Positions 1 to 13,215 of a DNA stretch of 64,000 nucleotides are shown in pieces. Numbering within the stretch: position 1 is the first letter of the stretch; the number at the start of each line of letters is the position of its first letter. The notes beneath the pieces are model-generated. The model saw nothing but the letters and a program-made list of their open reading frames with translations. It had not been told where the DNA came from and did no database searches. Origin of the DNA: Oegoconia quadripuncta (Eukaryota; Arthropoda; Insecta; Lepidoptera; Autostichidae); the NCBI GenBank assembly GCA_949316235.1, contig OX438748.1, positions 24,244,575 to 24,308,574 of the forward strand. Reading direction: 5' to 3'. The position numbers were made by a program, and so were the translations under genes.

Positions 1-1589
1 AGGTATATTTTATTAATTGAATCCAATATGTTACAGGAATAATCTTACACAATATTCATTTACCAATAACGTTATTTTTAATTTGATAACACCAAACACA
101 TTTCAAAATTCCATTTGTCCCAGACCAACCCTCAGGTTTAAGCAGAATACCAGTGTTTTACCTGCCTCGGGCAAATCCATACACTGAGCTGGTGCCTTTT
201 TGTATACTGCGGCACACACATAATATTTGTTGTTTCTGTGCTTGTGTTTTATTGTTTTAATTGTATTTTTCATATGAAAAATTTGTTATGTGTGTGTACA
301 GACGAATCATCCTAAAAGTATCACATGGGCTAAAGTGTTACCTCCAAAAAATTTTACTTTTCTTATTTTCCTTACCTTTTTATTATTTTAATGAAGTGTT
401 TACGGTTTATTTTCCTTTATAAAAAGAAAAAAAAAATCCAAATAGAAAAAAATCGAATAAAAATTGTCTTAGCCGGATTCGAAAACCGTGTCTTTTCGAA
501 AGACGTTACCTAAGCACTCGTGTCGCTTGCCACTAGACCACGATATCAATTAGCAGAGCTGACGAAATTTTCTTTATATGTGACATATTATTATGGATTT
601 GGTTTGAGTGTTGATATTGTATGAATACTTTCTAGTAGATGGTGCTACAGTGCTTCGGTCCATACGGTCCATATAATACTTTTAGGGAGATCCGTCTGTA
701 CATGGATGCAAATAAATGCTTATCTATCTAACTATGCCCAAGCGCAGATCTACGCTTAAGCAACATTCTGAAATACAGGCCTAAGAGTAATTCAAGAGTC
801 CGGATCTGAACATCGAAACACGAACGTGCAAAAAACTTTAGTCGAAAGATCGTAATTCCGATACTCTGTTACATTGTTTGTGCGAAAAACCACACAGCGA
901 CAGAATACTTCTTCCACGAACGCTAGCTAGTGTTAGAGTTGCCAGATACGTTCTAAATATATAGATAAAAAATCGTGACGTATAGAAAATATGCATAAGG
1001 CGAAAGGTTGTTGGTTGTCGTTCCGTACGCGTTTTCTTTAGCTGACTAATTCTTTTTAAAATACTAAAATTAATTGACTCAAAAAGACTAGAATCCAGAA
1101 CCGTAAAAAATCCTTATTAAAAAAAGTAGAATGAATCGAATCCCCGCCCACATAAATACCTTTCACTCCCCGCATGTCTACCTTTCAAAACTCCGGAGTT
1201 GACTATGTCAAGAAAGAAGGTTTGGCTGTGATATTAATATGGATGGTAGTAAGCCCACTAGTAAGAGATACATTAGCACATTCTTTGCCAGGAACTGTAC
1301 GTTGACACACAACCCGATTTTAAAAAAAGAAACGTTATGAATGAACAACAATTTCAAGTTGTTCGTGATAAGGAAATAGTTTCAGTCATGGCACCAAGTG
1401 GAACGAGACAGGGTTACAACGAATGTCTCGATGATAATAAGCGCTTTGCATGTAATCCGCTGAATACAAATGCAAATTAAAACATAAGGAACGAAGTAAG
1501 GCAGGTGCCCATACGGCGCTATGCTATGATGAAGCTATAACTTGTGACTATAATGCGATACAATCGTTGGTTTTTAAATGTATTGTAGC
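1..1589. other. Repeat-rich intergenic DNA
   Basis: I see no gene here. The sequence is AT-rich. Around 140-300 and 640-735 are LINE-like 3' ends (phrases around 'gcagaataccagtgttttac' and a TATC-rich tail 'cttatctatctaacta') that recur near 5905-5990 and 26525-26735. A tRNA-like SINE head lies at 471-547. The rest shows nothing recognisable. Confidence 0.5.
471..547 (-). repeat. tRNA-derived SINE head
   Basis: Read on the minus strand, this stretch starts with a tRNA-like A box (TGGTCTAGTGGCAAGC) and has a B box about 50 bases on (GTTTTCGAATCC). That is the internal RNA polymerase III promoter of a tRNA. The body does not fold as a complete tRNA, so a SINE relic is the better reading. Confidence 0.5.
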
Positions 1590-1830
1590 AGTACCTGCTG
1601 TGGCAGTGGGCATGGTATACATATAACTCGAAGAACTGAGGGCCATTGGGAGATTGAATTTCTCGAGTGGAGACCACGCACCAGCAAGCGCAGCGTAAGA
1701 GGTCTGTTGAAGGTCGCCGGAAATCACTGGATGGCGGCGAATTTCAATTGGTCGCTCTTTGGGGGAGGCCTATGAACAGTAGCAGTGTACGTCCTGTGGC
1801 TGATATGATGATGATGGTGAATGATGATCG
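1590..1830 (+). pseudogene. RTE-like LINE, degenerate 3' end
   Basis: The frame encodes a decayed C terminus of the type common in insect RTE-clade LINEs (motifs like GHWEIEFLEWRPRTSKRSV, then LKVAGNHWM). It ends in a TGATGATGATGG tail. Frameshifts and stops show it is dead. Related fragments lie at 40395-40495, 41030-41220 and 60180-60680. Confidence 0.55.
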
Positions 1831-2796
1831 TTTAAAACTGCTTTGGCTTGTTCTCACTCGCAATTTGTATTTACTTTTAGTCGAAGGCTTATTGAAATAT
1901 GAATCCATAGTTGATTTCGGAAAAAATCTTATTGAGTTTAATATAGTATTATCTATGGGCCTAGTGACCTGCGATTCTGGTTTATCATGCCATAGATTTA
2001 ATAAAACTGTATTCCCGAAGACAAGAGAAGAATTTTTGACTACTACAAATATTTTCTAGCTTCATATTTCTCATTTCGTTTATCCGTAGTCGAGTTTTAA
2101 GATTTACTTTTTTTCCAGTGTATACTTACAAAATTAAAGTAATATTGATTGAGTATACTTTTAATCTCTCATTAAGTAAGAACAAATACCGGGATAGGAT
2201 AATAACCATAATTTCAACCAGACTCGTAGATACCCTAAAATATATGTTAATTTATGAATAAGGCAAGGTTAAGACTGAAAGCAGCAAAGGGCCGGATGGA
2301 TGGAAACTCTTTTAGTTCTATACGAGATCTTTCTCAACACTATTTGTCAGATATTCATGGACTCATTTATTTTGCCCGTATTATTATGGCTTGTCATATC
2401 TTTAGCTTTAACAGTGAAGTAACAGCTTTCTCAACGTTTGCACCAACGTAGTTTTAGAAATAATAGCACGGCCAATGTTCGTCTAATGAAGACATTAAAA
2501 TGCCACGCTATAAATTAGTTGGCACGAAACGATCGTGTCTATACCAATCCCATCAAAAACATTAATGTAAAAAAGAGGCAACTTCTTATATCTTCTTCTA
2601 TCCAGCTGTCATTTATACCTACCAGAGAGATGAAATCTAGATCAAAGCCAAGTTTAAAAAACTATTTCCGTGCTTAAAAAAACGATACACAAAAAATACA
2701 CAAAAAAAAATACAGTCGAATAGAGAACTTTTTTAACACATTTTTATTAGCTTCACTTGTAACTAACAAATCTCTGAAGTAAATAAGCTGCTTCTA
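1831..2796. other. Intergenic, nothing recognised
   Basis: AT-rich sequence with only short chance reading frames. No splice-linked exons, RNA genes or clear repeat ends were found. Confidence 0.4.
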
Positions 2797-3129
2797 GGCC
2801 TGTATTAATAAACCAATCTCAATACAAGTCTTGAGGCTGTATCAACCGAGATGCGTCTTAAGCAGTAGACGCGATCTCAAACTCCGTGCTAATTTATAAA
2901 CCAATCTTGAGGTCTACTCAGCTGAGATCACTTCTCAAGTATTCGGCTCAGCGGCGAATTAATGATAGTCTTGAGTTTCGTTTATAAATTACGCGCACTC
3001 CTCAAGTGAGTACTGCTTGAGTATGCACATGCTTTTCAGGTCTCAAGTTTGGTTTATTAATCAACACTTTTACTTGAGACAGGTCACAAGACTGTTCTCA
3101 ATCTTGAGAATGGTTTATTAATACGGGCC
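2797..3129. mobile_element. Harbinger-like MITE, copy 1
   Basis: A 333-bp element with terminal inverted repeats (GGCCTGTATTAATAAACC at the left; GGTTTATTAATACGGGCC at the right). It is flanked by the 3-bp target duplication CTA. Internal short motifs (TCTTGAG, TTTATTAAT) repeat in both orientations, so the element can fold on itself. Three-base target duplications fit the PIF/Harbinger superfamily. A full copy in the opposite orientation is at 48757-49087. Confidence 0.75.
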
Positions 3130-3198
3130 CTAATGTGGGAAGTGAAACTTGGTATGTATATTGTAGAAGGTTGGTTGGGAAAGTCCGTTAAAAAAACA

Positions 3199-3560
3199 TT
3201 TTTTTTATGCACAACGGGTTGGTGCTTGACCTCAATCACACCTGATGTTAAGTGAAGATGAAGTCGAAGTTGGAAGCGTACTAACCCGGGTAACCCCAAC
3301 ACATTTGGGGGACTGGCTGTCTTATCTCTGAGAACCGGACACAACAATGCTATTAACATTGCTGCTTGGCGACAGATTTAGATAAGAAGGTGGTAGCTAG
3401 CCAGGCGGACATTTAAAATGCCCTACCACCAACCAAACCGGGTATTTAAACATGTTCCCCGCTGGGGATCAACATCCCACTGCTGGGATATAGGGCTTCC
3501 CTCGAATATGTGGGAGTATGGGCCATAGTCCAACACGCTGGCCTTCACATGTCTTTGAAT
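3199..3560 (-). repeat. tRNA-derived SINE family A plus LINE tail
   Basis: Starting at a poly-T (the reversed A tail), this matches the other family A copies at 34036, 41233, 45974, 54086 and 60291, but lacks most of the tRNA-like head. From about 3470 it runs into a LINE 3' end ('actgctgggatatagggctt'). Confidence 0.65.
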
Positions 3561-3934
3561 TTTTATTTCTCATATATTTATGTTGTCACTATAGAAAACT
3601 AACTAATTGTCAATGCTGTCGACGTCAGAAAAGCGATTTTATCCGTTTTGTAGATATTTGAAAATAGTGGTAGGAATTACAGTTCATAAACCATTTCTTA
3701 AATCTAATGTTGAAATAAAATGTTTTTCTCGATAGAAGATTTAAAAACATAGAGTTACGATAAACCGCTTGAACGGAAGTCTAATCAACATAACACACAA
3801 ACTGCATTAGATGCAACAGATAATAAAATCAAGTATAACGATAGCTTTATCTGGACATATCTCCGGATGGTAAAGCTTAAATACGGATTACAACATTGGT
3901 GAAAGAAAGAAAGAAATTTTTATTTAAACCTATC

Positions 3935-4312
3935 TCGGTTTTTTGGCGGGATCTCGGCGAGTGAAGTTGCAATTTTCTTTATAATTCTTATAATTTGTGC
4001 ATTCTGACTTTTGAAGCTTAATAATGGTAGGATATTGTGCAGCAAAAGTTAGTGATGGTAAACAAGTGAAGATAAGTGTAAATTAAAGTGCGTAACGGAG
4101 CTTTCGGCTTCCCACAAGAAGCCGCCAAAATCTTTTGTAAAGCATTCTGCAACTTTACTGAAGAATGACTTGACCGTGACTAGACTCTGTATACGCCAAG
4201 TATACGACGAATTACTTGTTTTGACTGAGACTGACTTACAAACTGAAGAAATAAGAGAAATAAGACATGGCTGTATGGGCTTGATCCCTTTGCCTTCTCC
4301 GAGAGGAGAGTA
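3935..4312 (+). repeat. Dispersed repeat family B, copy 1
   Basis: About 350 bp shared at high identity with 20094-20405 (same orientation) and 38638-38966 (opposite). Landmarks are 'aagcttaataatgg', 'cacaagaagccgccaaaatc' and 'tatacgccaagtatacgac'. The short ORFs predicted over it are repeat-borne and not genes. The class is unknown; no obvious tRNA boxes or inverted ends were seen. Confidence 0.65.
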
Positions 4313-6009
4313 TACAAAAAAAAACCTATCTCATGACACAAACATTCACACAGTCGAGACACATACAAAAAGTAAACATTGTGTTTGCCATCTAATTGTC
4401 GGTGTCGCAAGGTGAAGTCAAAAAGGTCTCAAACTCAGCATGGGTTGTAGCCGTTCACTACAACGCTGGTGTTCAGTGGAGCCTCCAAATTACGCTAGCT
4501 TTTAGTTGGGACGCTTGACTCTAGCATAAATTTGCACTTTAAAGCTTAATATTTCTTAAACGGATCCCTAAATGGAAATACTGTTTAAGATAGCCTCTAA
4601 TATTTTTGTACGATTAAAATTTTCCTTAAAAAATCCTTTTACAGAATTACCGTATTAAATTAGGATGTTTACAAAAATCATCCATCTCTATTTGATAACG
4701 CGTGATGAGATAGCACTTTCTCATGCCCAAAAAGGAGAGCTAGATAGAACCGTTAACCTGGTTATAGGACTAAGGCGGGCCGCCTATCACACCGATGTGT
4801 AAGGTTTTAATACAACAACAACTGCCATTTTTAACTAATACTCACTCACACATTCGCATTTACTTTTTTGCTTGTTTGTTTGTTGTACAAAAAGAAAATA
4901 AATACAGATTTTACTTACCACATATTTACGGTCTTATGTCTAGTAGAGCCTCTTCTGTTATGAAAGGATATCGGCATAATCCACTACGGGGGCCCAGTGC
5001 GGATTGGTGAATTTATGTTAGAGTAAAGTTACTTTAAGTAATATCGGTTATAAAAATCTTCATAGAGATAGAACTTTTTCCATGAAACTGCGTCCAGATT
5101 TATAAGCATTACGACAACACAGCTCTCTAAAAGACTATTATATTAGCTTACTAATAAATTGCGGTAGAATCAGTTAGGGAATGTCACGACATTTCTTGTT
5201 ACAATTTGATGATTCATTCATGTAATCATTGCCATACTGTATAAATTAGCATAAACAAAAAATACGGTCTGAGGGACTCAGGAGACAGGCACAGCGACAT
5301 CTAGCCTATATAGTACGCGGTCACAAGGACAGATGTTAAAGTTGTATGAATTATTTTTAAAAAAGTCGCCCCTACTTCGACCTCCAAAAGAGTAATCTGC
5401 CAGCCTAAATACAAGTTTACTTAATAGGAATAGCAGTAGGGTAATTAGACAACGATGACCTGAACATTTCTTAGTCAATGAAAACGTACTGTGATTGGAC
5501 GATCAATTATATAGTTTTTCTTATGCCTAAACCACCGAATTTAAACAGTATGGAAATCTATTTAAGATTGTTCGCCAATTTTTCAAATATAAGCATAAAG
5601 GCTTTAAACACCGTACAAGAGAGTGCCTCGTAGTACTGTCGAAGGTTCGCTAAAGCCATTCGCCTCGAGTTTGTTTTACGGTAATTTTAATTTTTTAAAT
5701 ACCTTACGGTGTTAGAGCATCCTACCCACCTAAATCGTAAGACGACCTAGATTGTATATATATGGGCGTATAAAGAACGTTTTATACTATTTTTAGATGC
5801 TTTGACCTTTTGGATTTTCTTAGACTTTTACGGAGATATTTTGGCTAAATTAAAAGCTCTATTGACGAATGAATGAAACATTGAGTGGAACTTAGCCTCG
5901 GACTGTAGCAGAATACCAGGATTTTACCCTGTTATTGGGTAAAGTCACACACTTAGCTATAAAACTTTTACTGCGACACACACATAAATTTACTAGAAAA
6001 AAATTAAAT
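4313..6009. other. Intergenic, nothing recognised
   Basis: No coding exon or RNA gene is visible. Around 5880-6000 there is a relic of the same LINE-like tail seen at 140-300. Confidence 0.4.
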
Positions 6010-6095
6010 TACCTATGCCAATAACTTGTATTTCACTTACCTAATATGTCCTATTTTTTTCCTTACGGTAAAAAAACTCATCCGGTATAAATGAG
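6010..6095 (+). repeat. Dispersed repeat family D fragment
   Basis: A roughly 80-bp block ('tttcacttacctaatatgtc ... ggtaaaaaaactcatccggt') that recurs at 15508, 30318, 29122 (minus) and 53605 (minus). Type unknown. Confidence 0.5.
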
Positions 6096-6124
6096 GAATA
6101 TCAATAACTCGGGCACACTTGTCC

Positions 6125-6225
6125 GTATTCATCATACAAACATATTCCCCTAGCGGGAATTGAACCCGCGACCTCTGGTTATAGCAGTGAGCGTTTCCAG
6201 CCACTACACCAAACAGGTCGTCAAA
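6125..6225 (-). repeat. tRNA-derived SINE family C head
   Basis: On the minus strand there is an A box in GACGACCTGTTTGGTGTAGT and a B box like GGTTCAATTCC, followed by the family C body. The family is shared with 19828-19912, 40505 and 42098. Confidence 0.55.
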
Positions 6226-9200
6226 TAATATAACTTAAATTTGTCTAATCCGTGATCTTCTCTCGTTCCAGGTCTTCGAACACCAGAAGCTGCTGAGGAG
6301 AAGACAGAGAAACGTCTATCTTCCCTCAAGAACCCAAGAAGTCTATAGGCTAGCGCTAACCCTGCTAATTTATGTATTGATTTATTAATCGATATTCCTT
6401 CTTAACACGAATTCAATTTAGAAACATCGAGAAATGGCAGAAAGATTTTTAATGGAACAAAAACTAATTTTTATAATTGATATTTTGTATAGATCTTTTT
6501 GACTTACTGTGCTAATTTAAAATTTTGCTAATCACACCGAATTTTGTATGGTTTTTTAATTGTAAAATGTATTTAGTGCAAGTCCACAAAAATATTAAGT
6601 GTGCAAGTGAATATCCAGTTAATAATCTTATGCGAATATCCAGTTCTAGCTCACCCGATATAGATTTCATCGAACATATTTAAGGCAAGCATCGCTTACT
6701 GTCTTATACAATTACATATAGTACGTTTGACTCAGAAGGCCAAATAATTATTTCCCTTAAAAATTCAAAAGCATTCACAAAAATCCTATTCCTTTGAGTT
6801 GGGACTGGGTATACCTAGGTATAAGCTGAATCTTCAACAACTTGTATTCAAAATCATATAATACAAATGCTACTTACCTCGCATAATTTGTAATAGATTC
6901 AACTAAATGAAGTGTAAATCAGGCTTAATATCAAGACATGCTAATATCTGCGATCGCAGAAACTTCAAGGCTTCGCATCAATAATGCTAAGATTTTATTG
7001 CTGAATTTTAATTGTTCAGACAAAAAACGAATGTATAATAAATTAATAACGATACAGTTTTAACTAATATGTTATGTATAAGAATAACTTAATCTTTAGT
7101 ACGTATATTTAGATAGCAATTTTCATTGACAACCTACTCCATTGTGGCCGTTAATGCTATGCGAAACAAGACAATGCAAATCTGGAAAAAATGGTTAGCC
7201 ATGCCTCTCCGAATATATTTATTTTATTATGATATTAGATAGCAGGGTACAATATACATCTCAATATACATTTGCGGTAAAAGCTGAATTATATTTATTT
7301 TTGATAGTGTCAATATACAACAGTATCTCAATTGTTAACTCAAGTTCGATCCCAATCTTGTAGTCCTTACAAATACAAATATAAGTGGGAATTTGTTTAA
7401 AATAATATGATTTAATTTAGTGTCATTTTGCAACTTTGTGAACTAATAATAATACAGGTAATACAAGAAATAATAATATTTTAATTGTAAACATTAATTG
7501 CTCTTGAATGCGGTAATTTTTTTTAATTTGATCGACATTTCGTTCTTCGTCCATTAGTTTCCTAATCAGTAACATGATATAGAAATCCCACTGTACTGCT
7601 TCATGAAGAGGTGATTTATATAATATCTACATAAGACATACACATAAAAATATATACATCTACTTTGTCTTGCTTGCTCGCATAGCATCTGCCCATAGTC
7701 GATGGACTTCATCTAAACCATAATGAATGAGAATAGTAACAGTTTTTAGTTAGAAACTGTTACGTGGCCTACGTAGCAACATTATACGATTATATGTACA
7801 GTCGACTACATGTCAAGCGTAACCTTGCCAGTATAAGTAAGCATACAATCAAACGGTCCCAAGGTTGAAGTGTTTACGTCTGATATGTGGTCCACTGTAC
7901 CACCAATACGCATAGGATGTTCTGTTAATGACAGTTTTGTAATTTTATGTTCAAACATCACATGAAGAGTTTTTCAAAATTCACTACCAAAAAAGCTATT
8001 GTCAATTTTATTATGAGCCAAACTTCGTGGACATATTTATTTACACAATTCAGACGTTCAAAATAGAAATAGCAAGGATAACTGGCGGTTATGAAAAAAA
8101 CCTTAATTTGAACCTTTTCTTGTGTCTGATGTTAATAATAATTTTATCGCAGGAAATTATGTACATCCACTGGCAGAACTATATACTTACCCATTGTACT
8201 TCAAAACACATCCAATTCAATAATGGGAGCTGTGCTTAGTGAACATAATCGAAACAATGCTGATTTGCAAGTTCGAATCTTTTAAAAAAGATCAAGTAAA
8301 CAATGTAACATGAGTATTTAATATGACTTACATTTTAATGAAATGATTTTTAAAAATGCTATACACCTTCATGGATAAGTGGACAAGATTCTATCCCAAT
8401 AAAACTCCACAAGGCAAAGTCCGAAGTTTTAGTTTTCTTAGAAGAGTAAACTTTTTGATCTCTTAATGACTAAATAATAAATAAATCGTTATTTATGATT
8501 TTAATGCCATATTACGGTGTAATTTTTTATTGATGTTCGTATTAGATGTTAAGATAAAACAGACTACAGATGTCCCCAAAGATATCACGCTACATTTTTG
8601 GAACAAAGCATCAGTTATGTATTGCAAGGCAGCGGTGGTCGCTTTTCATCATAATATGACATTTTTTCCTCATTTTTTTTTATTACTTGCTCCTATTTAG
8701 CCATAAATATCGCAATTTTATTTAAAATATAAGAGGTTACAATATATTGGGACATCTGAAGCAGGTTTACGTACTTTTAATCACTTTCAATTCAACGTAA
8801 TAAATTAAATTTAAGTAATTTAATTTTTGTGTTTGTAAATTACTTTTAAATTTCATAAATTAGAAACCAAAAACTTGAGGTGCCTTACTAAGTAAATAAA
8901 CAAGTTTTCACTTCCTTCGGAATTTAATTCATTCTCGTTATTAAAAAAACATATACCTATTACTAATTTTAAGAGAACAGTCACAAAATAACTTCGAGAT
9001 TAAGTTTTAGATACCTAGTGTAATCAAATCAATGTTTTTATTGTAAGTATGCATTTATCAAGTTTTTTGTACTTTACAGTCATAGCGTTTCTTATTTAAT
9101 TCTTTTTACTATATTTCGAATATAATTATGTACACTTAAAAAGAGAAAATTATGAAAAAGAATAAGTTTTAAAAAATTCGTCACAATCATGATAAATATT

Positions 9201-9504
9201 TTATTATGCAACATTGGTTGTTATGTTTTGTTGTATAATTCGTCGATGACAAGTTTGAAGATTCCCTCCAGGTGAACAATTCACGTCCCGCCGTTGTAAT
9301 AAATTTTTAGACATGATTTTTTAAAACTTACATACGTTTTCTACTATTTTTCCAAACACGCAAACCAAACAAAAAAAATAGGGTGAGCATAATAAAATTA
9401 TTTTTAGTTTCATGTAAAGGAGAATCATTACTGGAGTAAAATTTTATTAAAATGTAGAGAACTATTGCAGGGTTATCAAATTATTGTAGTTAGCCACAAT
9501 ATCC
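6226..9504. other. Intergenic desert
   Basis: About 3.3 kb of AT-rich DNA with only short non-conserved reading frames, such as a 70-codon frame at 8027-8239 without family resemblance or splice context. Nothing could be supported. Confidence 0.4.
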
Positions 9505-9925
9505 AATGGCATATCTGGGCACCGTTAATCAAATAATTAATTTCGTTAATCGTTACTCCGTTACTAAAAAAGTTAACTTCGTTAAGAAAAGTTTAACCCA
9601 AGTTATCGTTATTCCGTTAACACATGATAAAAATTGCATTTTTAAATCGTTGCGTTAGTGATCTACTTATAAAAACTTTTTGCTTCTGAATGTTAACAGG
9701 TTAGGAACAAAAAAGACGTCATAATTGGAGTACGTAATTCAGTGCATGCGGTATCTTTTTAGTAAATAGGTACTGGAGTTGGGGAAATTTAACGGAAGTC
9801 AACGAGTCCGTTATCAATTTTTAAAGTTAACTTAGAAGTTAATCCGTTAGTAGAAATGTTAGTTTCGTTATTTAACGATTAACGCAGTAACGAGTTATTG
9901 CCCAGCTATGCACAAAGGGTAATGT
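9505..9925. mobile_element. Palindromic MITE, GTTAAC-rich
   Basis: The two ends mirror each other (left 'ctgggcaccgttaatc', right 'gttattgcccag'). The body repeats CGTTA, GTTAAC and CGTTAATCGTTA in both orientations over about 400 bp. This is the anatomy of a fold-back MITE. The boundaries are approximate and no clear target duplication was found. Confidence 0.5.
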
Positions 9926-10115
9926 ACAATCCGAAACATATACCTTGACATGCCTGCATAATTCATATTAAGTTTTCCTCAGCAAAACGTGAAAATTTTT
10001 CGATTTGCCTTCGAGACTGTTTTGCTCAGTAGCTGAGCTTATGCATTCAGCGGGACAATAGCGTAGGCACTAGGTACTATGACTCACGTAAGCGAGGTGG
10101 ACGGCATATGTTTTC

Positions 10116-10183
10116 AATATGTTTCTTTTTTTTTTTTTTTTTTTTGGTGTGGCACTAGTTGTACCTTTGTGAATATGTTTCTT
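10116..10183 (-). repeat. Ultra-short retroposed insertion with target duplication
   Basis: The 12-bp direct repeat 'aatatgtttctt' (10116-10127 and 10172-10183) brackets a poly-T run followed by 26 bp (ggtgtggcactagttgtacc...). On the minus strand that is the last few bases of a transcript plus a poly-A tail, i.e. a LINE-mobilised insertion truncated almost to nothing. Confidence 0.6.
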
Positions 10184-11584
10184 GTATTATGCTTTGACTG
10201 TTTGTGTTCTTAAAAAAAAAAAAAAAAAAAAAAATAACAATATATTTTCAATTGTGTGTTATGAAGTTTTATAAATTTGTTGTCTCTTATCGAAATTGTT
10301 CATGCTTTCCTGTGACTTCATTTGTATTATGCATACAAAGTATTGTTTCAGACTGTATCTATGTTATGTATTGCGCCGTCACCCGTTCGAAAAAAGTACG
10401 TTCTTCTCGAGGTTGTCAATTCAATTGTATACCATACCAATTGTATGTTACTTGTAATACCCAATATTTTTGAAACGTATTCTATTATTCTTAGTTTGAA
10501 ATGGTATAATAATTTTATGGTAGTATTATATACAATTTTTGAAGGTAAAATGCACCCCCGTGATAGAAACAAATCCCTATAGCAACCGATTGTCATTGCA
10601 TGTTTTGACAGTTATTATAACCTCTTGAAATAGTAGAAAACGTTTAGCTTATAATCAGTCTGTTTAGCGTTGTTTGTACGGGAAATGAATTATCGCCTAG
10701 GGTAGGAGATTTTGCTTCTACATTCCAAATGTCATCGATTTTATATTCCAATTAATGTAGAGCTTTCTAGGTTGTTCTTCTAGGACGCTAGATGGCGCTG
10801 ACTATTTCTGATGTCGATTTAAAGCTCAGAACAATAACGTTTTCGCACAGACTGTGACTTATAAAATAATAAGTGTTATAAAAAGGTATCTAACCTGTCT
10901 TGAGAATTGTCAAGAACACGTTTGTTAGATTTACTTAAAAATAGTACCTACCTACTTCATCGTGGATATTGTCAATAAAATTGATTTTTCCAGGATTACG
11001 GTTCGCCGATAATAATGGCCGTATAACCATTTATTAAACTAAACCTAAATCTGTGCTTGAGAGCATAGTTTAAGCCGAGCGTAGCTTGAAACATTCGAAT
11101 AAATGGAGACTGGATTCAACTCAAGTAATAATCAATTGATTAAAGATCAAAATGATACTAAAGAGTCGTATATGATACAGGCTCTGTCAAATAACATAAG
11201 TGTCTTAATAGTTTAGCGCCATCTAGTTCCATAATCAGTAACTTAAACATAGAAAATTCATTATTCCGAAATTGTGACGTGGGCTGTTTTTATTGTGATA
11301 ATTTTCTTGGAGGTTCAAATAATGAGAATCATTGAATCTTCGACAAAGTTATCCTACTATATTAGGTAATAGACATATTTTGTATTACAAATGTCGATTC
11401 CATGTTTAGATTTAGATAGATATCCTATTTTTCGTAATTCCCTAAGTAGGTTTTTATTATTATCGTCATTAGAATTAAGTTTCGACTCAGTGTTGTCAAA
11501 GTCTCGATCGATATTACATTGTAATTCTTACGAAATAAACGAAATGATATTGTAAAATTTGTTTTTATTTGAAAAAGGAAACCC
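10184..11584. other. Intergenic, nothing recognised
   Basis: This holds a 22-base A run at 10212-10233 and short chance ORFs around 10204-10596 that overlap one another in several frames without family resemblance. No gene was found. Confidence 0.4.
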
Positions 11585-11641
11585 CGGGTCTGAGAAATAA
11601 AAGTTCAAAGGCAAAGTTATCTACATGGGCGTACACAAAGA

Positions 11642-12646
11642 GTGAAAATAGGTGATTACCTTAGCCAGGATTCTGATGTGACCTTCGGCGTCCCTCAAGG
11701 TAGCGTACTTGGCCCAACACTATTCCTAGTATACATAAATGAATTAACCAATCTTCATTTAGAGAGTGGAAAAGTATTCTCCTATGCTGATGACACTGCC
11801 ATAGTGTTTTCTGATGATTCATGGGACTCGGTATTCAGGAAGGCTGAGTCGGGTCTTGAAACCGTATCTAAATGGCTTAAAGAAAATCTTCTTACACTAA
11901 ATATCAATAAAACCAACTACATATGTTTCACGATTAATAAAAGTACCCAACCTCGAAGTAACCTTGCACTCAAGATACATGAATGTGTCACATTAAACCA
12001 ACAATCTTGCCATTGTGAACCTCTAGAGAAACTAACCCACACAAAATATCTGGGGGTGGTGTTGGACCAACTTGTTTCGTGGCACCAACATATCGATTAT
12101 GTTACCAATAGATTAAGGAAACTTATCTGGGTATTTAAGACTCTGCGACATATTGCCACAGCTCAACTCTTAAACAGAATATATATCTCACTTGCACAAT
12201 CAGTTCTAGGTTACTGTATCGCGATTTGGGGGGGAGCTACCAAAACAAAATTTCTAGACGTTGAAAGAGGACAGCGCTGTTTGTTGAAGGTGATGTATTA
12301 TAAACCGTATAAATTTCCGACTGTAGATCTTTATAAAATTACCGACGTATTGACTGTTCGACAACTTTATATCCTACAAGCAACTCTAAAACTACATAGA
12401 ATATTGCCATATGATCCTGGAATAATCAATAGAAGAAGAAAAGATAAAATTATCAGGATCAGACAACATAGGACTACATTCGTCAAACGCCAATTTAATG
12501 TACAATCTAGGCACATATACAACCAGCTAAATAATATTCTGAATATTTACAATTTGAAATACTATGATTGTAAAATAGTTATCACTGATTGGATAAAAAC
12601 GAATGTTTATCTATCTACTAAAAGTATGCTGAAATATATAACATAA
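11642..12646 (+). CDS. Reverse transcriptase fragment of a LINE
   Basis: A 334-codon open frame that starts inside the reverse transcriptase. The motif FGVPQGSVLGPTLF (block 4) is near residues 15-28 and the catalytic box SYADDTAIVF is around residues 47-56, followed by the thumb (TKYLGVVLDQLVSWHQHI). The endonuclease and the palm N terminus are missing, so it cannot mobilise itself. No stop interrupts it, which suggests a fairly recent insertion. It is not a host gene. Confidence 0.8.
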   Translation: MKIGDYLSQDSDVTFGVPQGSVLGPTLFLVYINELTNLHLESGKVFSYADDTAIVFSDDSWDSVFRKAESGLETVSKWLKENLLTLNINKTNYICFTINKSTQPRSNLALKIHECVTLNQQSCHCEPLEKLTHTKYLGVVLDQLVSWHQHIDYVTNRLRKLIWVFKTLRHIATAQLLNRIYISLAQSVLGYCIAIWGGATKTKFLDVERGQRCLLKVMYYKPYKFPTVDLYKITDVLTVRQLYILQATLKLHRILPYDPGIINRRRKDKIIRIRQHRTTFVKRQFNVQSRHIYNQLNNILNIYNLKYYDCKIVITDWIKTNVYLSTKSMLKYIT

Positions 12647-12650
12647 CACA

Positions 12651-12841
<191 letters not shown>

Positions 12842-13089
12842 ACTTTTATGATTATAGAATATAGGAACATTTAGTTATAATAATGTGGTTCTTGTAACAT
12901 AGTCTGTTGCCTGCTGTATCGGAACCGATGTACACCAGCTTAAAGTAAATATAGTTTTATGAATGAGTGGGCCCTCCTGACACAGGCAAGTTTTTCGACT
13001 TGCCTACTAGGAGAACCCTATTACTAGTGTAGTAATTGAATAAGCTGTTTTGAAATAAATATTATTTTTATTTTTATTTTTATTTATTT

Positions 13090-13215
13090 GAAATTCCCAA
13101 CCTGTATTGGGCCAGCGTGGTGGACTATGGCCCATATTCCCTGATATACGAGGGAAGGTTAGGTTAGGAATATCCCTGCAGTAGGATGTCTACGGGCTGA
13201 TGATGATGATAACTC
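13090..13215 (+). repeat. LINE 3' tail
   Basis: Contains 'ccctgcagtaggatgtctac' followed by TGATGATGATGAT, the typical end of a 5'-truncated insect RTE-like LINE. Confidence 0.5.

Noticed and set aside
13150..13165. TTAGG-like telomeric repeats (GGTTAGGTTAGG)
   Set aside because: Only two units, inside a LINE tail.
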